64,000 nucleotides of DNA, taken from NCBI RefSeq assembly GCF_002109325.1, contig NZ_CP015348.1:2171501-2235500 (forward strand), read 5' to 3'. Position numbers and translations under genes: made by a program. The notes under the pieces are model-generated. The model was not told where the DNA came from. It made no database searches and was given only the letters and a program-made list of their open reading frames with translations. The DNA comes from Sporosarcina ureae (lineage in GTDB: Bacteria > Bacillota > Bacilli > Bacillales_A > Planococcaceae). How positions within the stretch are numbered: the first letter of the stretch is position 1; each line of letters opens with the position of its first letter. This document shows, piece by piece, positions 34,991 to 42,578 of the stretch.

Positions 34991-35034
34991 CTGCAGATTT
35001 ACTCTTTAACGGGAGTGGATCTGCAGTTTTTTTT
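34991..35034 (+). terminator. Duplicated terminator (copy 2)
   Basis: Second copy of the CTGCAGATTT...ATCTGCAG hairpin with a run of eight T, part of the tandem duplication. Confidence 0.85.
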
Positions 35035-35060
35035 GCGTTTGATCATAGATTGTGGGTAAG

Positions 35061-35174
35061 CGCTCTATCGGACAGTTTAAGCGCTCATAGAATGGCTGTA
35101 ACTGCTCTATAGCAAGCTGAATCCGCTCATAGTTCCGACCTATGCGCTCTATACACGCATGCAACCGCTCATAG
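35061..35174. repeat. 21-bp-period array, copy 4 (six units)
   Basis: Units start at 35061, 35082, 35103, 35124, 35145 and 35166. It is the duplicate of the array at 34799 with a few substitutions, mainly outside the anchors. The minus-strand frame (a 76-codon ORF at 35006-35236) gives alternating YER/IER heptads. Confidence 0.88.
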
Positions 35175-35235
35175 CCGAATATTTGACCACCTAAATACCG
35201 GAACACCCAACCAAACACATAGGTCATTCGTTTCA

Positions 35236-35263
35236 TTGGAAAGGTAAAAGGGTATGGTATAAT
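35236..35263 (+). promoter_or_regulatory. Probable sigma-A promoter of the GNAT gene
   Basis: TTGGAA (35236-35241), 16 bases, TATAAT (35258-35263), 29 bases before the ATG at 35293. Confidence 0.5.
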
Positions 35264-35292
35264 TTAGTTAAATTAGGCAGGAGGGGATTCTG

Positions 35293-36285
35293 ATGATTCA
35301 TTTTGTACAGTTCGAAGAGCAGTATATACCGAAGATGGCCTTATTATTAGCAGCAAGGCATGCAGATGAACGACAACGTTTTCCGTTTTTGCAGGAACGT
35401 TTTGAACATGTCGAGCAAGCGGAAGAACGTTTACGTGAAGAATTGGAGAAACCTTATACGGGAGGGCTCGTGACGTTGCGGGATGAAGAAGTCATTGGCT
35501 ATCTACTATACGAATACCGTCAAGACGTTTCACATGGACGTACGGTGTATGTAGGATATCCATCATTTGTCATTCATGAGGACGAGCATCCAAGACTAGC
35601 ACGGTTGATGTACACAGAAGCTGGTGCGGAGTGGGTTCGTAATGGCTACTTCGAACATATCATGGATATACCGGTTGGTAACGATGAATTAATTCTTGAA
35701 ATGCTGGAGCAGTCGTTTCATTTCGAACAGCGCTTTGCGGCGTTGTCGCTTGAACATTATCGTGCACAGCCTGGAGAGAATAGTCTCGTGAAGATGAAGG
35801 AACTAGTGGGGAACGAGCAAAAAGTATTGCATAAGATGGCGCCGTGGAATAGTTTGCATCAAGCGAAAGCGCCAGCGTGGAAACCGATTACACAAGAGGC
35901 GTTAGATGCGGAGCGCGATGTATTTGCAGCGTATGAAGGCAAGGAAGGCACGCGTAGCTGGGTTGCAGAACAAGACGGTGCGCCTGTAGCGTTTCATCTA
36001 TTCACACCGGCGGACGCGCGTCATGCGATGACAACACCGGATGAGTCGGCAGTGCTGGTTCAGGCGACGACGAATATCGAGATGCGTGGCCAAGGGATCG
36101 GTAAGTCGATTGCGAACCACAGTTTCACTCAAATGAAAAACGCGGGCTATAAATATGTCATGACGGATTGGTTGACGGCGAATCATTTGGCGTCGTATTT
36201 CTGGCCTAAGCTAGGATTCCGTTCATATATGATTCGTATGGCGCGTACAGTGGATGCACGCATCTCATGGGCGGACGGACAATGA
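35293..36285 (+). CDS. GNAT-family acetyltransferase (two-domain)
   Basis: A 330-residue protein with a C-terminal GNAT domain (about 205-325): acetyl-CoA loop IEMRGQGIGKSIANHSF (near 258-274) and a terminal TDWLTANHLASYFWPKLGFRSY that is typical of GNAT ends. The N-terminal half (about 1-160) looks like a degenerate GNAT fold (VIGYLLYEYRQD, ARLMYTEAGAEWVRNGYF). Substrate unknown. Ribosome site ggaggggatt. Its stop overlaps the start of the next gene as ATGA, so both are translated as a unit. Confidence 0.8.
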   Translation: MIHFVQFEEQYIPKMALLLAARHADERQRFPFLQERFEHVEQAEERLREELEKPYTGGLVTLRDEEVIGYLLYEYRQDVSHGRTVYVGYPSFVIHEDEHPRLARLMYTEAGAEWVRNGYFEHIMDIPVGNDELILEMLEQSFHFEQRFAALSLEHYRAQPGENSLVKMKELVGNEQKVLHKMAPWNSLHQAKAPAWKPITQEALDAERDVFAAYEGKEGTRSWVAEQDGAPVAFHLFTPADARHAMTTPDESAVLVQATTNIEMRGQGIGKSIANHSFTQMKNAGYKYVMTDWLTANHLASYFWPKLGFRSYMIRMARTVDARISWADGQ

Positions 36286-36956
36286 CGGGCGTGAAGTTCG
36301 TCACATCATGGAGTGGCGGCAAGGATTCGGCACTTGCAACGTATCGTGCAATCCAAGAAGGAAATACGCCGGCTATGCTGTGGACGATGTTCGAGAAAGA
36401 ACAGCCACATTCTAAATCTCACGCATTGCCACTGGAGATTGTTCAAGCGCAGGCGAAGCAGATGGATATCCCGCTGATGATTCGAAAAGCAGACTGGGCA
36501 GGCTATGAAGTGCAATTCATAGACGCTATGCGCGTGTCTAAAGCACATGGTATTCACAAAGCCGTATTTGGAGATATTGACTTAGAAGATCATTTGTTGT
36601 GGGTACAGTCCATGTGTGCCAAAGTGGGTATGGAAGCGTATCATCCACTTTGGGAAGAACCGAGACGTAAGCTACTCGAGGAATTCATTGCGGAAGACTT
36701 TGAAGCCTATGTAGTCGTCGTCAATACTAAAATGATGCCTGCTGAATTTCTCGGCAGACGTTTCACGATTGACTTATTGGATGAACTTGAAGCGCTCGGC
36801 ATCGATAGCTGTGGGGAGTCAGGAGAATTCCATACGGTCGTCGTGGATGGGCCGATTTTCAAGGAACGTATCCCTGTGAAGATGAGCGAGACTATCGAAA
36901 AAGATGGCTATGTATTTTTGAAATGTGAGATAGAACAAGAAACTTCCACAGACTGA
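36282..36956 (+). CDS. Dph6-like ATP pyrophosphatase
   Basis: A 224-residue PP-loop protein. The ATP-binding motif SWSGGKDSALATYRA is near residues 10-24, and the C-terminal GIDSCGESGEFHTVVVDGP (near 172-190) is the signature of the diphthine-ammonia ligase family. Bacteria lack diphthamide, so the true reaction, presumably ATP-dependent amidation of an unknown substrate, is not known. The ATG at 36282 overlaps the GNAT stop; an in-frame ATG at 36267 lies inside the GNAT gene. The linked acetyltransferase may act on the same metabolite (inference). Confidence 0.83.
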   Translation: MTGVKFVTSWSGGKDSALATYRAIQEGNTPAMLWTMFEKEQPHSKSHALPLEIVQAQAKQMDIPLMIRKADWAGYEVQFIDAMRVSKAHGIHKAVFGDIDLEDHLLWVQSMCAKVGMEAYHPLWEEPRRKLLEEFIAEDFEAYVVVVNTKMMPAEFLGRRFTIDLLDELEALGIDSCGESGEFHTVVVDGPIFKERIPVKMSETIEKDGYVFLKCEIEQETSTD

Positions 36957-36983
36957 GAGATCATCTGTGGAAGTTTCTTGTTT
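36936..36983 (+). terminator. Hairpin around the stop codon of the Dph6-like gene
   Basis: A perfect 17-bp stem, CAAGAAACTTCCACAGA (36936-36952) with TCTGTGGAAGTTTCTTG (36964-36980), then TTT. The TGA stop (36954-36956) lies in the loop, so the left arm is coding. A termination or mRNA-end role is likely, although the T-run is short. Confidence 0.7.
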
Positions 36984-37017
36984 CCGGAATAAAAGTAGAA
37001 AAAGGAGTGGACGTTTG

Positions 37018-37458
37018 ATGAAAACGAAGAGAATCCGTACACAAGAAGACCTTCAAAAGTCTTTTGACATACGAAAAGCGGTATTTGTCCAAGAACAACA
37101 GGTTCCAGAAGAGGATGAGTTTGATGAATTTGATGTGCTGAATGAAGTATGTGAACATATTTTAGTAGAACATGAAGGACAAGCGCTCGCATCAGGCAGA
37201 TTAAGAGTTGTAGATGGGATCGGGAAGTTAGAACGCATTTGTGTGCTAGCCACTCATCGAAGTCTTGGCGTTGGAAAGGTAATTGTTCTAGGCTTGGAAG
37301 AAATCGCAAATGACAAGGGGATTGAGCGGTTGAAGTTGCATGGACAAACGCATGCAGAGGAGTTTTATCGTAAACTTGGATACGAGACTACGTCTGATAT
37401 ATTCATGGAAGATGGTATACCGCATATTGTGATGGAGAAAGTTCGCTCTATAGTTTGA
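37018..37458 (+). CDS. GNAT-family acetyltransferase (ElaA/YjcF-like)
   Basis: A 146-residue single-domain GNAT. The start IRTQEDLQKSFDIRKAVFVQEQQVPEEDEFDEFD is typical of the YjcF/ElaA group; the acetyl-CoA loop is LERICVLATHRSLGVGKVI (near 72-90), and LHGQTHAEEFYRKLGYETTSDIFMEDGIPHI (near 106-136) completes the fold. Substrate unknown. The longer frame to 36967 runs into the hairpin at 36964, while the ATG at 37018 has aaaaaggagtgg upstream, so it is chosen. Confidence 0.87.
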   Translation: MKTKRIRTQEDLQKSFDIRKAVFVQEQQVPEEDEFDEFDVLNEVCEHILVEHEGQALASGRLRVVDGIGKLERICVLATHRSLGVGKVIVLGLEEIANDKGIERLKLHGQTHAEEFYRKLGYETTSDIFMEDGIPHIVMEKVRSIV

Positions 37459-37477
37459 GGTAGGATTTGTTTTGTAC

Positions 37478-37521
37478 AAAAAAGCCCCTACTAGTAGAAG
37501 ATAAAATCTACTAGTAGGGGC
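37478..37521 (-). terminator. Terminator of the YceI gene (possibly bidirectional)
   Basis: A perfect 15-bp stem GCCCCTACTAGTAGA (37484-37498) with TCTACTAGTAGGGGC (37507-37521); on the minus strand it is followed by TTTTTT. It may also stop the convergent GNAT transcript. Confidence 0.92.
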
Positions 37522-37539
37522 ATTCGTCGCATGATTAGC

Positions 37540-38070
37540 TTATTTACGTAATTGAATTTCGATATTGATCTTTACTTCATCACTTACGACCACGCCGCCA
37601 GTTTCTAGTGCAGCGTTCCATGTTAAACCGAATTCTTTACGGTTAATCGTTGTTTTACCTGTAAATCCAGCAGCTTCGTCTCCACTCATCGGATCTTTAG
37701 CCATACCTTCATACTTTACATTGAACGTGACAGGCTTTGTTGTATCTCTAATCGTGAAGTCGCCAGTTAAGTCGTACGTATCTTTAGAAGTCTTCTCAAT
37801 TTTTGTTGCTTTGAATGATAATTTCGGGTAATTTTCTACATCGAAAAAGTCAGCTGAACGTAGATGGTTGTCTCGATCGGGTTTACGTGTATCAATACTG
37901 TTCGCATCAATTGTGAAATCGATAGACGCTCCTGTTAAATCTTCTGGATCCGCTTCGATGTTTCCTTGGAATTCGTTAAATGTTCCTTTTACGTTTGAAA
38001 TCATCATATGTCTTACGGAAAATTCTACTGTGCTGTGTGCAGTGTCAACGTTCCATTTTGCTTTTGTCAT
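37540..38070 (-). CDS. YceI-family protein
   Basis: A 176-residue lipocalin-like beta-barrel protein of the YceI family, which binds long-chain isoprenoid or similar lipids. Family blocks are KWNVDTAHSTVEFSVRHMMISNVKG (near 4-28), SIDTRKPDRDNHLRSADFFDVENYPKLSFK (near 57-86), DLTGDFTIRDTTKPV (near 98-112) and the C-terminal VSDEVKINIEIQL. There is no signal peptide, as in most Bacillus members. Start is the ATG at 38070 after ttggaggagattt; the ATG five codons upstream is inside that ribosome site. Monocistronic. Confidence 0.9.
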   Translation of the reverse strand: MTKAKWNVDTAHSTVEFSVRHMMISNVKGTFNEFQGNIEADPEDLTGASIDFTIDANSIDTRKPDRDNHLRSADFFDVENYPKLSFKATKIEKTSKDTYDLTGDFTIRDTTKPVTFNVKYEGMAKDPMSGDEAAGFTGKTTINRKEFGLTWNAALETGGVVVSDEVKINIEIQLRK

Positions 38071-38159
38071 ATAAATCTCCTCCAATAATGTGTGTTTTTA
38101 TTTTAAAATCCATTAACTCCATTTAACAAACCAGCAAAAACCAAACATTTAGATAGTAT

Positions 38160-38780
38160 TTACTTCAACCAGTTTTTCGCTTTCTGCGCGACTTCCTGCG
38201 TCAAGCTATGACCATGAACCCAAGCAGTTGTCATATCTGCACCTCTTTCTTTAAAGAGACTGATCACGCGCTTGCTTTCGGATTCAGGTACAATTGGATC
38301 GCCTTCGCCTAGTGAAAGGAATATTTTCACATCGCTGAAATCTTGTTTTTTTTCTATATCTGCAGGATACAGTGGTGCGAATAAGGCTGCTTTTTTGAAT
38401 GTTTCTGGTTGCTTGAGCATCATTTGAATCGCAATATTCGAACCGTTTGAGAACCCGACTAGCACGATATCTTCCATTTTGAAATCATACTCTTTTGCTT
38501 TTTCTTCAATGAACTCATACAGTTCATTGCCGCGGAACTCAAGATCTTCCCAGTCGTACTGCCCTTCACCGTGGCGTTTAAAGAATCTATTCATGCCATT
38601 TTCCTGTACATTGCCTCTGATGCCTAAAACGTTGTATTCGGGATTGAGTAGTTCGGCAAGAGATACTAAGTCCGTTTCTGTACCGCCTGTGCCGTGGAGC
38701 AATACAAATACCGGTGCGCCTTTTTTCTTTTCATTGTAAATATATTTCACTGTTCTACAACTCCTCTCAATAGATATCAA
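38160..38780 (-). CDS. mhqD: Alpha/beta hydrolase, MhqD-like carboxylesterase
   Basis: A 206-residue serine hydrolase of the phospholipase/carboxylesterase group. The oxyanion motif LLHGTGGTETD is near 28-38, nucleophile elbow VGFSNGSNIA (Ser near 115), then an Asp in LSLGEGDPIVP (near 163) and His in WVHGHSLT (near 194). This matches MhqD of the MhqR regulon, which helps detoxify catechol and methylhydroquinone compounds. It follows the two dioxygenase genes in the same direction, 77 bases after the second. Substrate is inferred from context. Confidence 0.82.
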   Translation of the reverse strand: MISIERSCRTVKYIYNEKKKGAPVFVLLHGTGGTETDLVSLAELLNPEYNVLGIRGNVQENGMNRFFKRHGEGQYDWEDLEFRGNELYEFIEEKAKEYDFKMEDIVLVGFSNGSNIAIQMMLKQPETFKKAALFAPLYPADIEKKQDFSDVKIFLSLGEGDPIVPESESKRVISLFKERGADMTTAWVHGHSLTQEVAQKAKNWLK

Positions 38781-38857
38781 GCCGTTCTACTGTAAATGAC
38801 TTGCCTATTTCCCGCTAATCATTACTGGCAAGTCTGCTTATAGTATTTTTTCCTATA

Positions 38858-39751
38858 CTATATTTCCAATTTCGGAAGCAGAGTTTCGTATTCTTGCCTT
38901 TTATGTTCGTATTGCTCCGGTAATTTCAGCATCGTGCCTAGCGATTTCATGTCTTCATCAATATCAAATCCAGGACCGTCTGTTGCGAACTCGAATACGA
39001 TCTTTCCTTTTTCCTTGGTATAGATGGAGTTGAAGTAATTTCTGTCCTTTACTACAGTGACCCCGAATTCTTCATCTTGTAGTACGGACTGCCATTCTTT
39101 CAATGCATCCTTATGCGGCACCGACCACGCGATGTGGTGGACAGTTCCGATGCCGAATCTTCCAGCAGGTTGCGGAGGAATGGTCGTAATAATATGGTGT
39201 TTTTCCTTGCCAACTGTTTCAAAGTGTTGATTCTGATCATCTATAGTTAGCTCATGTAATCCCATGAGGCCGGTTAGAAGATCTTTTGTGCCTTCAGGAT
39301 TTCCGGACAATAAAACCGCGCCGTGGAAATCAACAATATCATAATGATCTGCAGCAATTTCACCTTCGACCATTGCGAGCTCGAGTCCATGAATATCATC
39401 GAACTCGAGTGTGTCTTTACCGAAAAGCTGTGTCATTTCAATGGAGATATGTTGAGCAGTTAAATGCTCTTTCCAATAGTCCATGCTGCCTTTAGGTATT
39501 CTAAAAGCAATTCGTCCGACCTGACCGCTACCTTTTCTACCTTGATTAGTATTTGTCCAAGGGAAGAATGTAATGACCGTACCAGGAGCAACATTATGAT
39601 CTCCGAAGTACAAGTGATAGACGCTTGGATCTTCAAAGTTTACCGTTTGCTTTATGAGACGGAGTCCCAAAACATCCCTGTAAAACTTCAAGTTTTCATT
39701 AGGATCTCCTACAATCGCTGTAATATGGTGGATCTTTTTAATTGCTTCCAT
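38858..39751 (-). CDS. Ring-cleaving dioxygenase (MhqO/MhqA-like, VOC fold)
   Basis: A 297-residue protein of two VOC (glyoxalase) modules. Metal ligands of the 2-His-1-carboxylate type are visible: IHHITAIVGD near residue 8, IGTVHHIAWSV near 204 and IVFEFATDGPGF (Glu) near 255. Members of the Mhq group open aromatic diol rings and are induced by quinones, catechol and diamide-like stress. It lies 23 bases downstream of a related gene, and the two share about the same layout, pointing to an old duplication. Ribosome site aaaggagtttt. Confidence 0.86.
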   Translation of the reverse strand: MEAIKKIHHITAIVGDPNENLKFYRDVLGLRLIKQTVNFEDPSVYHLYFGDHNVAPGTVITFFPWTNTNQGRKGSGQVGRIAFRIPKGSMDYWKEHLTAQHISIEMTQLFGKDTLEFDDIHGLELAMVEGEIAADHYDIVDFHGAVLLSGNPEGTKDLLTGLMGLHELTIDDQNQHFETVGKEKHHIITTIPPQPAGRFGIGTVHHIAWSVPHKDALKEWQSVLQDEEFGVTVVKDRNYFNSIYTKEKGKIVFEFATDGPGFDIDEDMKSLGTMLKLPEQYEHKRQEYETLLPKLEI

Positions 39752-39774
39752 TTACAAAACTCCTTTTAAAACTG

Positions 39775-40728
39775 TTATGAACGTGTTGTATCGAATGGGC
39801 GAATCTGTGATTCAATATATTCACGCTTAGGCTCAAGGAACGGTGGAAGGGATAGGTTTTCACCTAATGTTTCATATAGTTCATCTGTCATGAAGCCTGG
39901 TCCATCTGTTGATAGCTCGATCAGAATATGACCGACGCGTGTGTAAAGCGCTTCAAAGTAAAAGCGGTCTACATGACCGGAATGTTGCATACCCATTTCG
40001 TCATATTTAGCTTCCCAGTTTTTAATCGCTTCATGGTCTTTCACTCTGAACGATACGTGGTGAACTTGTCCATATCCTTGACGACTTGGTGTTGTATCAT
40101 CATTTCGTAAAATGACCTGTCCGCCGTTGCCGCCTTCACCTACATCAAACAGCGTGACATTTTCTTCTTCAAGAATTGGTTTCATACCGTATACTTCCGT
40201 CAGCATTTTCTTGAAATCTTCAAAGTAGCTAACTGTGATTTCAATTGGCCCTAAACCATAAATCGCGTGCTCTTCAGGTACGGGTCCATTTTTCCAAGGC
40301 TTGCCGGGTGCTACGCCTTCATTATTCTCATCAGAGAACAGTTGATATTTCTGTCCGTCTACTTCTTGGAAAGGTAGTACTTTTTTGCCGAATAGCTCTT
40401 GAATACCGTCGTTATCTATACCAAACTCTTTGAAACGCTCTAGATAAAATTCAAGTGCTGCGTCATTAGGTACTCGTAGTCCCGTTCTAGAAATCGAGTT
40501 CGTTCCCGGTGTTCCTTTCGGGTTGTTCGGGAAGTCGAAGAACGTCATGTCAGTCCCTGGCGAACCGACATCATCCGCGAAAAATGTATGATACGTGTGG
40601 ATGTCATCTTGGTTTACCGTTTTCTTAACTAATCGCATGCCTAGCACGTTTGTGAAAAAGTCATAGTTTCTCATTGCGTTATCTGTCATTGCGGTAACGT
40701 GATGAATACCTAGTAATTCGTTTGTCAT
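39775..40728 (-). CDS. Ring-cleaving dioxygenase (MhqO/MhqA-like, VOC fold)
   Basis: A 317-residue two-module VOC dioxygenase. Metal ligands are in GIHHVTAMTD (near 8), YGQVHHVSFRV (near 222) and ILIELSTDGPGF (near 272). The C-terminus (PPFLEPKREYIESQIRPFDT) is typical of the MhqA/MhqO proteins of Bacillus. It is the first gene of the structural operon and has an MhqR-like half-palindrome 38-55 bases upstream (40766-40783). Expected role: ring cleavage of hydroquinone or catechol products. The ribosome site (aaaggggttttataac) is AT-rich but usable. Confidence 0.88.
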   Translation of the reverse strand: MTNELLGIHHVTAMTDNAMRNYDFFTNVLGMRLVKKTVNQDDIHTYHTFFADDVGSPGTDMTFFDFPNNPKGTPGTNSISRTGLRVPNDAALEFYLERFKEFGIDNDGIQELFGKKVLPFQEVDGQKYQLFSDENNEGVAPGKPWKNGPVPEEHAIYGLGPIEITVSYFEDFKKMLTEVYGMKPILEEENVTLFDVGEGGNGGQVILRNDDTTPSRQGYGQVHHVSFRVKDHEAIKNWEAKYDEMGMQHSGHVDRFYFEALYTRVGHILIELSTDGPGFMTDELYETLGENLSLPPFLEPKREYIESQIRPFDTTRS

Positions 40729-40765
40729 GTTATAAAACCCCTTTTTAAATTATGTTTAGTTGATA

Positions 40766-40783
40766 TATTATTAATTCGAGATG
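40766..40783 (-). promoter_or_regulatory. MhqR-like operator of the dioxygenase operon
   Basis: TATTATTAATTCGAGATG keeps one intact half (AATTCGAGAT) of the MhqR palindrome tATCTcgaAtTCgAGATa known from B. subtilis; 13 of 18 positions match. It lies just before the dioxygenase gene. Confidence 0.6.
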
Positions 40784-40811
40784 TTAGTTGTGAAAAAAAC
40801 TAGATTTACCA

Positions 40812-41267
40812 TTACATATTTTGTGCATGTAAACCTAACTTTTTTAACTGTGTAATTAGTTGTTCTTTTTCTTGTATATCTAGTCCACTAAATATTTCTT
40901 TGATCGCCTTTTTGTGAGGAGGGAAGATTTCGTTCATCAGCTCCATCCCATCCGTTGTAATGGACGCATGTGTGACACGTCGATCTTTTGGACAAGGCTT
41001 TCTTTTGATTAAGTTTTTCTTTTCTAGTTTATCTACAACGTAGGTGATACTACTACTAGCAATCAATACTTGCTCACCGATTTTTTGTATCGGTTGATCA
41101 CCCTTACTATAGACTAATTCTAAAACGGCAAACTCTGTTGGATTTAATCCGGAGCGTTTTATATCTTCTTCCACACGCACCTTAATGGATTGCAATGCTC
41201 GAGTTAAAACAATGAATGCCTTTAGAGACAAATCTTCTTCATAAACTTCTTTATTTTGATTGTCCAT
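40812..41267 (-). CDS. mhqR: MarR-family repressor MhqR
   Basis: A 151-residue winged-helix repressor. The MarR core is visible: LNPTEFAVLELVYSKGDQPIQKIGEQVLIASSSITYVVDKLEKKNLIKRKPCPKDRRVTHASITTDG (about 42-107), with recognition helix around SSSITYVVDKLE and the wing at PKDRRVTH. It is encoded directly upstream of two Mhq-type dioxygenases and an MhqD hydrolase, as in the MhqR regulon, which is derepressed by catechol and quinones. A near-perfect MhqR palindrome lies 13 bases upstream of its start (41281), so it probably represses itself too. Confidence 0.88.
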   Translation of the reverse strand: MDNQNKEVYEEDLSLKAFIVLTRALQSIKVRVEEDIKRSGLNPTEFAVLELVYSKGDQPIQKIGEQVLIASSSITYVVDKLEKKNLIKRKPCPKDRRVTHASITTDGMELMNEIFPPHKKAIKEIFSGLDIQEKEQLITQLKKLGLHAQNM

Positions 41268-41280
41268 GACGCTCTCCTTT

Positions 41281-41298
41281 TATCTCGAATTCAAGGTA
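41281..41298 (-). promoter_or_regulatory. MhqR operator upstream of mhqR
   Basis: TATCTCGAATTCAAGGTA matches the B. subtilis MhqR consensus (tATCTcgaAtTCgAGATa) at 16 of 18 positions. Confidence 0.72.
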
Positions 41299-41474
41299 AT
41301 CATATAATATTCACTTTATGATGTCAACCCATACGTTTGTACAAGATCTCTACTACGTAAAAAGTTTGCATCATTTCAAATGGAAAAGGTGTAAACGAAA
41401 GGGGAGGCTAACGGTACGTAGTGAATAGCCTCCACACACTATCATCTATTAGTAGATTCTAATACATCGTGGTG

Positions 41475-42461
41475 TTAAAGCGCAGCATCGTTTTGGAAGT
41501 TCATGACAAAGTGAGACGCGTCATTGTACACTCCGAAAACGTATCCTTGGTCTTTGAAAAAGTTCAAAACTCCAGGAAGTGCTTCTAAAGTTTGTGATTT
41601 TTCGTGCATCAATACAATTTCTTTATCAGAAGTAGTGTCTTGTTTGATGTTTTGTATTATTTGAGAGGGATTGCCGGGAAGTTCCCAATCATGCGAATCG
41701 ATCGTCCAATCCCAAATTTTAATATGTGCCTCAGCTAGTTGTTTTCGTATTTGTCCGCCGTTCAATCCAGGCGCTGATCCATAAGGAGGGCGAACTAGAC
41801 TAGGAGTAGTTCCTGTAATTTTATGAATTAGATCTAGTGTTTCAATCATTTCGGGTACAAACTGTTGATTCGTATAAAGTGCTTGATAATTGTGAGTCAT
41901 ACTGTGGCCGCCTATATAATGACCTTCTTGTGTTGCACGTTTTACGCTTTCCTGAAGATGTTCTTTCTTCAAGTTACTGCCTTGCATGAAGAATGTAGCT
42001 TTGGCACCATGTGCATCCAAAACATCTAAAAATTGCTCAGTCCATTTGCTTGGACCGTCATCAAATGTTAAATACACTACTTTTTCTGTTTTTTCCTCTT
42101 CTACAGGCGGCTCCGTGTTTTCTTCAGCTGGCGTTTGCGTTGGTCCTTCAGAAGATATCTCTGTTTCTTCTTCGGTAGGTGTTTCTGTTTCATCGGATTC
42201 TATTGTAGGGAATATTTCAGGTTCAGGACTAGATTCTTCTGGCGGTGTAATAGGTTCTGGCTGATCATTTGATGGTGGTGTTTCGGTTGGTGCTGGTTTG
42301 GTTACAGGTTGATCCGGTGTACTAGGTACTTCACGGAAAGAGTATGACGTCCCAACAAAAAGAACAGTACCCGATAGAACGAGAAGAAAAATCAGAAGCA
42401 GAAAATATCTTTTCTTCAGCTTTCTTCTTTTCTTTCCGACTTGTTGATGCAACGTATTCAT
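41475..42461 (-). CDS. Polysaccharide deacetylase (PgdA-type, NodB domain)
   Basis: A 328-residue membrane-anchored enzyme: basic N-terminus (KKRRKLKKR), one helix (about 20-38), a Pro/Glu/Thr-rich linker (about 45-125), then a NodB homology domain. Catalytic motifs are TFDDGPSKWTE (motif 1, near 134-144), HSMTHNYQAL (motif 2, metal His pair near 192-196), RPPYGS (motif 3, near 226) and WDWTIDSHDW (motif 4, near 252). It removes N-acetyl groups from peptidoglycan or a related glycan. Start is the ATG after ataggagatg. It lies just downstream of sigV-rsiV, where B. subtilis has oatA, pointing to lysozyme defence. Confidence 0.85.
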   Translation of the reverse strand: MNTLHQQVGKKRRKLKKRYFLLLIFLLVLSGTVLFVGTSYSFREVPSTPDQPVTKPAPTETPPSNDQPEPITPPEESSPEPEIFPTIESDETETPTEEETEISSEGPTQTPAEENTEPPVEEEKTEKVVYLTFDDGPSKWTEQFLDVLDAHGAKATFFMQGSNLKKEHLQESVKRATQEGHYIGGHSMTHNYQALYTNQQFVPEMIETLDLIHKITGTTPSLVRPPYGSAPGLNGGQIRKQLAEAHIKIWDWTIDSHDWELPGNPSQIIQNIKQDTTSDKEIVLMHEKSQTLEALPGVLNFFKDQGYVFGVYNDASHFVMNFQNDAAL

Positions 42462-42578
42462 GAAATTTACATCTCCTATCATTATGTGTTCAATTGACTA
42501 TCTTATGTATGTATATAAATTCCTTTGCTTATAGGAAGAACAGCAGACGAAATCCATCATCTGCTGCTGTTAAATAAC

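Larger units (their letters stand above)
34679..35192. repeat. About 260-bp tandem duplication including the 3' end of the PCYCGC gene
   Basis: Copy 1 (34679-34930) and copy 2 (34940-35192) match almost base for base, offset 261-262. Each holds the last 11 codons of the lipoprotein gene with its stop, the terminator and a six-unit 21-bp array. They differ by a few substitutions and one T in the terminator T-run (7 versus 8). The region 34717-35292 has no other gene. Confidence 0.92.

Noticed and set aside
35006-35236. 76-codon minus-strand ORF with YER/IER heptads
   Set aside because: Same reason: a by-product of the 21-base period in array 4; no start signals.
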